DNA of 64,000 nt from an uncultured Lachnospiraceae bacterium (lineage in GTDB: Bacteria > Bacillota > Clostridia > Lachnospirales > Lachnospiraceae). Under the pieces are notes generated by a model that saw only the letters and a list, made by a program, of their open reading frames with translations, was not told the DNA's origin and ran no database searches. The stretch covers positions 20,137-84,136 of the forward strand of contig CANQHX010000002.1 in NCBI GenBank assembly GCA_947623905.1, given 5' to 3'. Below are positions 24,358 through 31,588 of this stretch, piece after piece. The position numbers and the translations under genes are program-made. How positions within the stretch are numbered: the first letter of the stretch is position 1; every line of letters begins with the position of its first letter.

Positions 24358-25083
24358 TTATGCCGTCTCCCCGCTGTTGTCCGGCACTGCCAGCTTTATC
24401 ACATCGGTCTCTACAGTGGCGGCTGTCTCCCGCGATCTGTCCGGTACCTCGGCCTGAAGGATCTTCTGGTTCAGGGACAGCATGCGGCTGTCCAGCTCCC
24501 ACACGATATCGGCACACTCTTTTAACTGCTCCCACATATAATCGGGGGCGTTGCCCTCAAACTTGTAATGGATCTTGTGCTCCAGGCTGGCCCAGAAATC
24601 CATGGCGATGGTGCGGATCTGTATCTCCACCTTCACATCCACCACGTTGTCGGACGTGAAAATAGGGATGGAGATGAGCATATGATAGCTCCTGTAGCCG
24701 TTTGGCTTGGGATTGCGGATATAATCCTTGATGCCCAGTATCTTCACGTCCGTCTGGGCCTCCAGCATACTGGCAATGGTGTAGATATCCGTCGTAAAGG
24801 AGCAGATGACCCGCAGTCCGGCAATGTCCTTCACGCACTCCACCATATTTTCAATGTTGATCTCCCTGCCGTAGTGCCGCAGCTTCTTTACAATGCTCTC
24901 CGGAGACTTGATCCGGGATGTCACATGTTCGATCGGGTTATATTTATGTAAACTGCTGAATTCGTCCCGCAGTATTTCTATCTTTGTATTGACCTTTTTC
25001 AGTGCCGAGCGGTACAGAAACATGGTGGAATCCCATGCGTCCGCCGGATCCTGATTCATGGCAGAATCCATCATCCCATTCAT
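24358..25083 (-). CDS. Small alarmone synthetase, RelQ/YjbM-like
   Basis: 241 residues with a single RelA/SpoT synthetase domain and no hydrolase, TGS or ACT regions. It is thus a small alarmone synthetase making (p)ppGpp from ATP and GTP/GDP. Diagnostic motifs are HVTSRIKSPESIVKKL, DIAGLRVICSF, NPKPNGYRSYH and VEIQIRTIAMDFWASLEHK. The C-terminal helix (about 190-210) is the tetramerisation region of RelQ-type proteins. The last 30 residues are extra. It follows the degenerate kinase gene by 33 bases on the same strand, forming a two-gene unit that ends at the strong hairpin. Confidence 0.88.
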   Translation of the reverse strand: MNGMMDSAMNQDPADAWDSTMFLYRSALKKVNTKIEILRDEFSSLHKYNPIEHVTSRIKSPESIVKKLRHYGREINIENMVECVKDIAGLRVICSFTTDIYTIASMLEAQTDVKILGIKDYIRNPKPNGYRSYHMLISIPIFTSDNVVDVKVEIQIRTIAMDFWASLEHKIHYKFEGNAPDYMWEQLKECADIVWELDSRMLSLNQKILQAEVPDRSRETAATVETDVIKLAVPDNSGETA

Positions 25084-25116
25084 ACCTTCTTTCTAAATAC
25101 TTTGTTCTCCCTGTCC

Positions 25117-25920
25117 TCAGTCCTTCTCATGGTCGTACCAGCCCGCGGTATCCTCCATGATCACGGTGCCGATGCCGCTCTTGCTGAACAGTTCCAAAAG
25201 CAACGCGTTCTTCACGCCTCCGTCAATGACATGGACTCGGTGAACCCCCTTTTTCACCGCTTCCGTGCCGCAGCGGATACAATCCTGCATATACGGGCTG
25301 TAGCTTTCCACCGGCATCTCCCCCAGCTGCTCCAGCGTGAGGAAGGAATACACCTGCGCGCTTTCTGCCGCGTCCTCCGCATCCTCGCCTGCGCCATAGA
25401 AAGGATCTCCGTCCCCGGCGCCCTCCACGGCGTCCTCATGGGGACGGACCGGGATCCCCCGCTCTCCCGAAAGGAAGATCAGCTTGTCGGCGCCCATGTT
25501 CACCGCGATCTCCACCGCGGTATCCCGCTGGTTGATATCCTCATTTTCATTGTCGATGTCGTTGGGCACCACCACGGGGATATAACCGTTTGCCACCATC
25601 ATATCCAGCGTCTGGTAATCCACGCCGCAGATACCGATAGCTTTTACGCCGCTCAGCTCGATGAGCTTCGCGATCCGTTTATTTTCCCGGAATTTGTCCA
25701 TGCCCATGCGGCACCCGTGAACTACCACAGGTTTCATGCCCACGGATTTTAAGATAACAATATCCTGCATGAGCTCCCGCTCAGCTACCCCTGACAGTTC
25801 TTCCACGCAGTCATATACAATGACCACGATCTTCTGGTTAAAATCCCGGATGTAGGGCAGCGCGTCAATGAGCACAGACGCCTTCCTCTCCAGAATATTC
25901 ATATGTTCCTTTTCCAGCAT
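25117..25920 (-). CDS. Degenerate acetylglutamate-kinase-like (amino acid kinase) protein
   Basis: 267 residues with the fold pattern of ArgB. The N-terminus (LIDALPYIRDFNQKIVVIVYD) aligns by eye with the ArgB start, and INQRDTAVEIAVNMGADKLIFLS and HRVHVIDGGVKNALLLELFS match later conserved blocks. Key residues are lost: the phosphate-binding Lys-x-Gly-Gly loop of ArgB reads V-Y-D-C here, and the HGGG loop reads HGCR. It is therefore probably not an active acetylglutamate kinase. An acidic insertion (EDAVEGAGDGDP..., about 165-190) is also unusual. No arginine genes are nearby; it is paired with a (p)ppGpp synthetase. It may be a regulatory amino-acid-binding pseudokinase. The start may instead be ATG 25902. 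Confidence 0.75.
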   Translation of the reverse strand: MLEKEHMNILERKASVLIDALPYIRDFNQKIVVIVYDCVEELSGVAERELMQDIVILKSVGMKPVVVHGCRMGMDKFRENKRIAKLIELSGVKAIGICGVDYQTLDMMVANGYIPVVVPNDIDNENEDINQRDTAVEIAVNMGADKLIFLSGERGIPVRPHEDAVEGAGDGDPFYGAGEDAEDAAESAQVYSFLTLEQLGEMPVESYSPYMQDCIRCGTEAVKKGVHRVHVIDGGVKNALLLELFSKSGIGTVIMEDTAGWYDHEKD

Positions 25921-25969
25921 AATAACCTCACTTCTTCACAAAGAACAGACCGGCCCGCAGGCAAACTCA

Positions 25970-26002
25970 AAACGATGGAGTGGCCAAACACTCCACTCCA
26001 TC
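25970..26002 (-). terminator. Hairpin closing the BMC operon
   Basis: GATGGAGTG (25974-25982) pairs perfectly with CACTCCATC (25994-26002), about 55 bases beyond the stop of pduT. The following T-run on the minus strand is short (GTTTTG), so termination may be partial. Confidence 0.6.
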
Positions 26003-26054
26003 AAAGATATCGCGTTCAAAAATATGATAACTGTAACTGATACCTCAGATCTTC

Positions 26055-26561
26055 CTAGATCAATGTCTTTACAAAGTCCCTGGAGGGGTTCGGGATCACT
26101 GCCGTGTCCAGGAGCACGCCATCCTCCCCCACTTTTGCCGCCGCGGAGGCAATGGCCTCAGTGACTGCCGCCACCGTTCCGGTGAGGAACAGATAGGATT
26201 TGCCGCACATGCCCCTTGCCACCCGGATCTCAAACAGCTCCACGTCGGCGGTCTTTGCCGCGTGATCCGCCGCCACGATAATGGCCGCCGCGGTGAACGT
26301 CTCCAGTACGCCCAGCGCCTTCACATCGCCGATATCACTTGTGCAGGTGAGAGCCCGGAAGATGGATTCATGCGGCCGCTGCGCGGCGTCCGTTGCCGCC
26401 CGCACGGCGCTCAGGTCTCCGGCATACATGACAATGAATTTGCCGGGGCACACAGTCTGGGCCTGCAAAAGCTCCACATCCGCCGTCTTTACGATAATAT
26501 CGGCGGCCTTCACACCGGTGGAAACGGTCTTGTACTCTACCATTCCAATGGCTTTTTTCAT
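26055..26561 (-). CDS. pduT: PduT-like trimeric shell protein (BMC-T) with Fe-S cysteine
   Basis: 168 residues with two tandem BMC domains (about 1-85 and 86-168), forming a pseudohexameric trimer tile of the microcompartment shell. Counting from ATG 26561, the cysteine in QTVCPGK is residue 38, the position of the [4Fe-4S] ligand at the three-fold axis in PduT. This supports a redox or electron-transfer tile partnered with PduS, the next gene upstream in the operon. The start is uncertain: GTG at 26567 has the ideal spacing to AGGAGG, while ATG 26561 gives the usual MKKAIGMVEY start. It is the last gene of the operon. Confidence 0.9.
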   Translation of the reverse strand: MKKAIGMVEYKTVSTGVKAADIIVKTADVELLQAQTVCPGKFIVMYAGDLSAVRAATDAAQRPHESIFRALTCTSDIGDVKALGVLETFTAAAIIVAADHAAKTADVELFEIRVARGMCGKSYLFLTGTVAAVTEAIASAAAKVGEDGVLLDTAVIPNPSRDFVKTLI

Positions 26562-26569
26562 CGTCACGC

Positions 26570-27898
26570 TCACCTCCTGATGATAATTGCCTGATCTGTC
26601 ACTTCCGCTACGGTGCCGTCAATGCTCCCGTGAAGGCAGACGCCCAGCGCGCCCTCCGGAGGCCGGCCCACGATCTGACCTGCCGACACCACATCCCCTG
26701 CCTTTACACAGGGCACGCAGGGTGCGCCGATGCTCTGGCGAAGGAGCAGCGTCACTTCCGACGCGTCCTTTCCAGACTGCAGAGGCGCAGGCACGTCAAA
26801 TCCGGCAAGGCCCAGCCGCTGCACCAGACGGTGCTCCGGCACTTTCCGGTCTTCCCGGTGAAGATCCACAGGCTTCATCTCCCTCTCAGGAGGCTGCACG
26901 CCCGCGGCTCTCAAGCCCGCCTTATACTCATCCAACAGCTTTCTGGGAGAAAGCCCCTGATGACAGGAATACATCTCGCACAGACCGCAGGATACACAGA
27001 AAAATGAATTCAGATAGGTGTTGGTCACATCGGAAGAGGTAAGTCCGTTGGCCAGGGCCCGCATGAACTCATGGGGCTTGATGGCGCCGCCCAGAAGATT
27101 TCTGGGGCACAGCGATGTGCACATAGAGCACTGAGAACACACGCTCATGGCGTTCCGGATATCATGGCGGGTGCTGCTGCGCCTGTGAAGAATGGGAGGA
27201 CAATCCGGAGGCAGTACAAGAACCGCCTTCGTAGTCTTCGTCACCACATCTGACTCCGTACAGATCCGCCCGGTCATGGGGCCGCCCATCAGGAGCACGT
27301 ACTCATCTGTGGAAGTCCCCCCGGCCATCTCCAGGAGAGATCTCACCGTAACGCCTACCGGCACTTCCAGCGTCACCGGGCGGTTTACCAGCCCGGCCAC
27401 CGTGAGGAACTTGTGGATCACATTGGTCCCGTCAGTCACCTTGCGGTACAGATTCAGCACCGTCTCCACATTGACCACCACGCATCCCACGGTAATGGGG
27501 ATCTTGCCCTGAGGCACCACTTTCCCGGTGCACTCGTATATGGTCACCACTTCATCTCCGGCAGGATAAATGTCCGGTAATATATGTAATCTTAATCTGG
27601 GATATTCACTGATACAACTGTTGACGGCGTCGATAGCGGCGGTATAAGACTTCTTTACCGCAAGGATCCCTTCCCCTGCGCCAAGCGTCTCCACCAGCAT
27701 GTTCATGCCGCCCAGTATTTCTTTCACATATTCCGTCACGAGCTGGCGGTCCACCTTCATCAGCGGTTCGCATTCCGCGCAGTTCATGATCACCGTCTCT
27801 GCCTGATCGGAAAGCTTGGCGTAGGTGGGGAACCCGGCGCCGCCTGCGCCTACTACGCCGCCCTCCTGCAGAGCGCTCTTCAACTCATTTATGTTCAT
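26570..27898 (-). CDS. pduS: PduS-like RnfC-type Fe-S flavoprotein
   Basis: 442-residue electron-transfer protein related to RnfC and PduS. It has the glycine-rich flavin/nucleotide loop GGVVGAGGAGFPTYAK (about 13-28), an SLBB-type beta-grasp region (about 165-200) and two cysteine clusters for [4Fe-4S] centres: Cys254/257/260/264 and Cys301/304/307/312. A C-terminal lipoyl-like beta domain follows. PduS reduces cobalamin in B12-dependent systems, but PduS/PduT pairs also occur in B12-independent glycyl-radical compartments, where they may carry electrons through the shell. No cobalamin genes are present here, so the second role is more likely. Confidence 0.9.
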   Translation of the reverse strand: MNINELKSALQEGGVVGAGGAGFPTYAKLSDQAETVIMNCAECEPLMKVDRQLVTEYVKEILGGMNMLVETLGAGEGILAVKKSYTAAIDAVNSCISEYPRLRLHILPDIYPAGDEVVTIYECTGKVVPQGKIPITVGCVVVNVETVLNLYRKVTDGTNVIHKFLTVAGLVNRPVTLEVPVGVTVRSLLEMAGGTSTDEYVLLMGGPMTGRICTESDVVTKTTKAVLVLPPDCPPILHRRSSTRHDIRNAMSVCSQCSMCTSLCPRNLLGGAIKPHEFMRALANGLTSSDVTNTYLNSFFCVSCGLCEMYSCHQGLSPRKLLDEYKAGLRAAGVQPPEREMKPVDLHREDRKVPEHRLVQRLGLAGFDVPAPLQSGKDASEVTLLLRQSIGAPCVPCVKAGDVVSAGQIVGRPPEGALGVCLHGSIDGTVAEVTDQAIIIRR

Positions 27899-27928
27899 CT
27901 GATACCATCCCCCACTGATCTGCTTTGG

Positions 27929-28210
27929 TTACTGTTCCACGATCACGATCTTGTTGGGATCGTCCACGATACCCACGATACAGGCGTCCACGGGAGAAGT
28001 GGTCACGTCGCATGCCATCCGCGCGGCGCTGCCTGTGGATACGAGCACAATATCATGAATGCCGGCGCCCACATCATCCACTGCCACGATGCGGTCGCCC
28101 ACATACCCTTTCATCTTTTCCATGGGGTCAACGATGAGAAACTTGTTGCCCACCAGTTTGGGATTTTTTCTGGTACAGATCACCGTACCTACCACTTTAC
28201 CGATTATCAT
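27929..28210 (-). CDS. BMC-P pentameric vertex protein (EutN/CcmL/PduN type)
   Basis: 93 residues, the single BMC-P protein of the locus, which caps the vertices of the shell. It has the typical start MIIGKVVGTVICTRKNPKLVG, the middle DRIVAVDDVGAGIHDIVLVSTGSAAR and the final VDACIVGIVD. The start at 28210 is chosen because GGAGG lies five bases upstream; the ATG at 28222 overlaps that site. It lies between pduL and pduS in the order seen in fucose/rhamnose microcompartment loci. Confidence 0.92.
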   Translation of the reverse strand: MIIGKVVGTVICTRKNPKLVGNKFLIVDPMEKMKGYVGDRIVAVDDVGAGIHDIVLVSTGSAARMACDVTTSPVDACIVGIVDDPNKIVIVEQ

Positions 28211-28248
28211 ATTCTCCTCCATGTCCCCGGAGGGACACCGAAAAACAG

Positions 28249-28899
28249 TTATTTGATGAGAATACCCGTATCCTTGCCTACGTTCAGGCCGTTTGCCTCG
28301 TCGGTATCAATGTGCATCTCCAGAGTAAAGGATTTGTCTACCCGGATCTGCACCCCTTCAAACACACCGCCCCGGCCGTTGTCAAAGCGCACCTTCACCG
28401 TATCCCCGTCCTTCACGCCAAACCTGGCGGCGTCTTCCGGAGACATATGGATGTGCCGCTTCGCGATGATGCAGCCTTCCTTCAGATACAACACTCCCTG
28501 GGGTCCTACCAGGGCAATGGGCGCGGAGCCCGCGATATTGCCGGACTCCCGGATAGGGGGATTCAGGCCCAGACGAATGGCGTCGGTCTTGGCCACTTCC
28601 ACCTGGGAAGCCTTCCGCTCCGGTCCTAAAATGCGGACATTCTCAATGGCGCGGAGCTTGGTGCCCACAAGGGTGACGCACTCTTCCGCCGCGTACTGTC
28701 CGCCCATAAGCTCTTTTTTCTTATGTAACTGATACCCTTTGCCAAACAGCGCCTCCACATGCTCCCTGGTGAGATGCACGTGGCGGGCGGAAACGCCGAT
28801 GGGGATCCGGTCGCCGGAATCATAGCCGCCAAGGCCGTTCACCTGCTGCACTACCTGCCGGGTGATCAGCTCCACCAATTTTTGTTCATCCATAGCCAT
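28249..28899 (-). CDS. pduL: Phosphotransacylase PduL with encapsulation peptide
   Basis: 216-residue PduL-type phosphate acyltransferase, which converts acyl-CoA plus phosphate to acyl-phosphate plus CoA and so recycles CoA inside the compartment. The two zinc-binding halves carry the motifs SARHVHLTREHVEALFG and KRHIHMSPEDAARFG. Residues about 4-20 (MDEQKLVELITRQVVQQV) form an amphipathic helix followed by a Gly-rich linker, the usual encapsulation peptide. In this pathway the likely substrate is lactoyl-CoA or propionyl-CoA. A downstream acyl kinase is not present in the window. Confidence 0.93.
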   Translation of the reverse strand: MAMDEQKLVELITRQVVQQVNGLGGYDSGDRIPIGVSARHVHLTREHVEALFGKGYQLHKKKELMGGQYAAEECVTLVGTKLRAIENVRILGPERKASQVEVAKTDAIRLGLNPPIRESGNIAGSAPIALVGPQGVLYLKEGCIIAKRHIHMSPEDAARFGVKDGDTVKVRFDNGRGGVFEGVQIRVDKSFTLEMHIDTDEANGLNVGKDTGILIK

Positions 28900-28926
28900 A
28901 GCCTTTCCTGTTGCACGATAAAGAAC

Positions 28927-28956
28927 GCAGGAAAAACCCCTGGGGGTCTTTCCTGC
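28927..28956 (-). promoter_or_regulatory. Intra-operon hairpin between a BMC-H gene and pduL
   Basis: GCAGGAAA (28927-28934) pairs with TTTCCTGC (28949-28956), with an inner CCCC/GGGG stem, in the gap after the 28978-29256 shell gene. There is no long T-run after it on the minus strand, so it could be a partial terminator or an RNA-stabilising stem that keeps shell-protein mRNA more abundant than downstream mRNA. Confidence 0.45.
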
Positions 28957-28977
28957 CGGTCACTATTCAGTACGCTC

Positions 28978-29256
28978 TCAGTTCAGTGTGGGCAGGATCT
29001 GCTCCACATCAGAATGGGGCCTGGGGATCACATGTACGGCGATCACTTCGCCAAGCTTTGCCGCGGATGCGGAACCAGCCTCAACAGCTGCCTTTACGGC
29101 GCCTACGTCGCCCCGCACCATAACGCTTACCAGTCCGCTGCCGATCTTCTCCGTGCCGATCAGCGTTACATTTGCTGCCTTACACATTGCATCGGCTGCC
29201 TCGATAGAAGCTACCAGACCACGTGTCTCAACCATACCTAAAGCCTGCAGTTCCAT
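28978..29256 (-). CDS. BMC-H hexameric shell protein, copy 1
   Basis: 92-residue canonical BMC-H (PduA/PduJ-type) shell protein. Motifs: [46 protein letters not shown] and the pore-side and C-terminal VIPRPH. It is nearly identical to the 29630-29908 product in length and sequence, with a few substitutions (for example [10 protein letters not shown] for [10 protein letters not shown]). The two differ more at their ends than in the core. A good site (AAGGAGG) precedes the ATG. Such proteins form the facets, and their central pores let small aldehydes and alcohols pass. Confidence 0.94.
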   Translation of the reverse strand: MELQALGMVETRGLVASIEAADAMCKAANVTLIGTEKIGSGLVSVMVRGDVGAVKAAVEAGSASAAKLGEVIAVHVIPRPHSDVEQILPTLN

Positions 29257-29293
29257 AGTGTTACCTCCTTATAATATTCACTGTTGGATTGGT

Positions 29294-29593
29294 TTAATAT
29301 GTTATCTTGCCAAAGCCGTTTCTCGCAGCACTCTTCGCCACCAGCTTCATGGTCTCCTCATGAGGATTGGCGATGACCGCGTGGGCTACGATATTTCCCT
29401 TTGCCCTGGCCAGGGCAGTCTCCACAGACGCGTTCACCGCGGAGACCTGACCCTGTATAAAAATGGTCACAAGACGTCCGCCGAGCTTCTTTTCCCAGGT
29501 GAGAAACCGCACATCCGCTGTCTTGAGCATAATGTCCAGCGCTTCCACCGCGTCTGCCAGATTAGGTAATTCAATGAGTCCAAGTGCTTTCAT
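29294..29593 (-). CDS. BMC-H shell protein, divergent copy
   Basis: 99-residue single-BMC-domain protein starting MKALGLIELPNLADAVEALD. It lacks the GMVETRG start of the canonical facets and has a different pore loop region and a C-terminal extension (SAARNGFGKITY). It thus resembles the minor BMC-H types in fucose/rhamnose loci rather than the bulk facet protein. The start at 29593 is chosen because GAGGT lies upstream at about five bases; the frame is open further upstream without a site. It lies between the two near-identical BMC-H copies, which suggests that one of them was duplicated around it. Confidence 0.88.
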   Translation of the reverse strand: MKALGLIELPNLADAVEALDIMLKTADVRFLTWEKKLGGRLVTIFIQGQVSAVNASVETALARAKGNIVAHAVIANPHEETMKLVAKSAARNGFGKITY

Positions 29594-29629
29594 GCAAACC
29601 TCGTTCCTGTGCTGCGTTACATACATTGA

Positions 29630-29908
29630 TTATTTGATCAGGGGCAGGATCTTCTCCACATCAGAATGGGGCCTGGGGATCACATGTACTGCCACCAGCT
29701 CGCCCAGCTTGCCGGCTGCTGCAGCGCCTGCGTCAGTAGCTGCCTGTACGGCGCCTACATCGCCCCGCACCATAACGGTCACCAGTCCGCTGCCGATCTT
29801 CTCAGTTCCTACCAGCCTTACGTCTGCGGATTTTACCATTGCATCGGCTGCCTCGATAGAAGCCACCAGTCCGCGTGTCTCAACCATGCCCAAAGCTTCC
29901 TGTGTCAT
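29630..29908 (-). CDS. BMC-H hexameric shell protein, copy 2
   Basis: 92-residue canonical BMC-H protein, near-identical to the 28978-29256 product. Long DNA stretches are the same in both, for example the part coding IPRPHSDVE at each 3' end. The start is ATG 29908, eight bases after GGAGG; an ATG two codons earlier is too close to that site. Two almost equal facet proteins would mix freely in the shell and raise dosage. Confidence 0.93.
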   Translation of the reverse strand: MTQEALGMVETRGLVASIEAADAMVKSADVRLVGTEKIGSGLVTVMVRGDVGAVQAATDAGAAAAGKLGELVAVHVIPRPHSDVEKILPLIK

Positions 29909-30012
29909 AATCATATCCTCCTTAAATCTTAAATTCCTAAGTCCTTCATGTTCAACGCCGTGCCGCCCTGAGACCGCCGGCAAAAAATTTACATACTACC
30001 TGAAATTATACC

Positions 30013-30315
30013 TTATATGGCGCTGAGTTTCAACAATTTTTCCGTGTCCTCGGTGGGATTGGCGATGATGTATCGGCTCACAACGCCTGTGGTCTTTTTT
30101 GCCGCCGCCTCGGCAGCGTCCATGGCCGCCTCCACGGCAGCCACGCTGCCCCTCATCTTCACGATCATCACAAGGGGCACCGGCAGTTCGTCTGCATTGG
30201 CGGGCTTATTCTTGTCCAGAGCGTCTATGGTCACGTCCGCGGTCTTGCAGGCAGCCTCCGCCGCCACAAACGCCGCCACGCATCCGTATACCTCCAGCAA
30301 TCCTGTCGCTTCCAT
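30013..30315 (-). CDS. BMC-H shell protein with insertion
   Basis: 100-residue BMC-domain protein (MEATGLLEVYGCVAAFVAAEAACKTADV). It has an Asn/Pro/Lys-rich insertion (DKNKPANADELPVP, about 36-50) before the strand that usually follows TEK in canonical copies. This places extra residues near the hexamer rim or pore face. The C-terminus keeps the YIIANPTEDTEKLLK pattern. The start at 30315 is six bases after GAGGT. It is the first shell gene downstream of the enzyme genes. Confidence 0.88.
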   Translation of the reverse strand: MEATGLLEVYGCVAAFVAAEAACKTADVTIDALDKNKPANADELPVPLVMIVKMRGSVAAVEAAMDAAEAAAKKTTGVVSRYIIANPTEDTEKLLKLSAI

Positions 30316-30341
30316 ACCCACACCTCAATTCTGCCTTACTG

Positions 30342-31547
30342 TCAGCTGTTGATCACAATGGCGATCTTCAGTCCTTCCATGGCCAGGTTGGTCTCCAGGG
30401 CCTCGTTGATCTTCTCCAGAGGGAACCGGTGGGTGATCAGCTTGCTCATGGGAAGGCCGATGTCCTTGGCGCTCTTCAGGAAATCAAACGTAGTGGCGTA
30501 ATCCCGCAGGGTGTACACCCAGGAACCCACCGTGGTGATCTCCTTGGAGCATATGTCAAAGTGGGGATTGATGGTAGCGTCCCCGCCGTTGATAAAGAAG
30601 CCCAATTCACAAAGACCGCCGCCGTTGCGGATGAATTTGTAAATGTTGGAGTGTGCCACGGGAGAACCGGTACACTGGAACGCGAAATCTGCCAGATAGC
30701 CGCCGAACGCGTTCTTTACCGCTTCCGTCAGGGCCTCGATGCCCTTGTGGTCCTTGAAGTTCACCGTATTGCCGGCGCCCATCTCCTTTGCGAAGGAGAG
30801 CCGTTTCTCCTCGCCGTCCACAGCCACGATGTTCTGGATGCCCATGGTCTTTAAGATGGCGATGCAGATAAGGCCGATGGGGCCGCAGCCCTGTACCACT
30901 ACCCTGCTGTTGAACCGGAGGATCCCGGTGGTCTTCGCCCGCTCCACCGCGTGGATCAGCACGGCGCAGGGCTCGATGAGGATCCGGCTGTCCAGATCCA
31001 GATCGCTTACGTTGAAGATGGTGGAGCCGCCCCGCACAAGGAGATAATCAGCAAACCATCCGTTCAAATGCACGTCGTCGTCAGGCAGGAGGCCGTACAC
31101 GTCGGCGCCGCCTACGTTCTGCTTGTTTAAGTCAAACATGGTGATGTCAGGGTTGTCCTTGAAGATCATGCAGGTAACTACCTTGTCACCCAGATGCAGA
31201 TCTTTTCCGGCGGAATCCTTCTTTACATTCTTGCCCATCTTTACGATGGTGCCGGTGCCTTCATGTCCCAGCACCACGGGGATGAGGCCGAAGGGATCCC
31301 GTTTGAACTCGTGGGCGTCTGTGCCGCACACGCCGCAGCCCTCCACCTTCACCAGCACGTCGTCATCCCCCACCTCAGGGATAGCGTACTCCTGGATATC
31401 AAAGTGGCCGGTGGATGTGAGCATTGCCACACGGGACTTGGCGGGGATGGGGCCCACAGAAGCGCCGCCCGCCGAAGGCATGGAGCCGGAGCTGCGCATC
31501 TCTGCCAGCACCTGCTGCACGATACTCTCAATATTGTTCATATCCAT
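30342..31547 (-). CDS. Zinc-type medium-chain alcohol dehydrogenase with encapsulation peptide
   Basis: 401 residues. Residues about 3-20 (MNNIESIVQQVLAEMRSSG) are a typical encapsulation helix, followed by a Gly/Pro linker to about 38. The enzyme domain has the catalytic zinc Cys in CGVCGTDAHEF, the GHEGTG motif and a Rossmann region with VVQGCGPIGLICIAI. The cysteine cluster of the structural zinc site found in many relatives is missing. It would reduce lactaldehyde to 1,2-propanediol, or propionaldehyde to propanol, and so regenerate NAD+ inside the shell. Other MDR substrates cannot be excluded. GGAG is eight bases before the ATG. Confidence 0.9.
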   Translation of the reverse strand: MDMNNIESIVQQVLAEMRSSGSMPSAGGASVGPIPAKSRVAMLTSTGHFDIQEYAIPEVGDDDVLVKVEGCGVCGTDAHEFKRDPFGLIPVVLGHEGTGTIVKMGKNVKKDSAGKDLHLGDKVVTCMIFKDNPDITMFDLNKQNVGGADVYGLLPDDDVHLNGWFADYLLVRGGSTIFNVSDLDLDSRILIEPCAVLIHAVERAKTTGILRFNSRVVVQGCGPIGLICIAILKTMGIQNIVAVDGEEKRLSFAKEMGAGNTVNFKDHKGIEALTEAVKNAFGGYLADFAFQCTGSPVAHSNIYKFIRNGGGLCELGFFINGGDATINPHFDICSKEITTVGSWVYTLRDYATTFDFLKSAKDIGLPMSKLITHRFPLEKINEALETNLAMEGLKIAIVINS

Positions 31548-31588
31548 ACTCTGTTCTCCAATCCGCTGTCTTTACAGCATTTACTTTC

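Noticed and set aside
25117..25920. Functional argB (arginine biosynthesis)
   Set aside because: Catalytic loops are lost and no arg genes adjoin.
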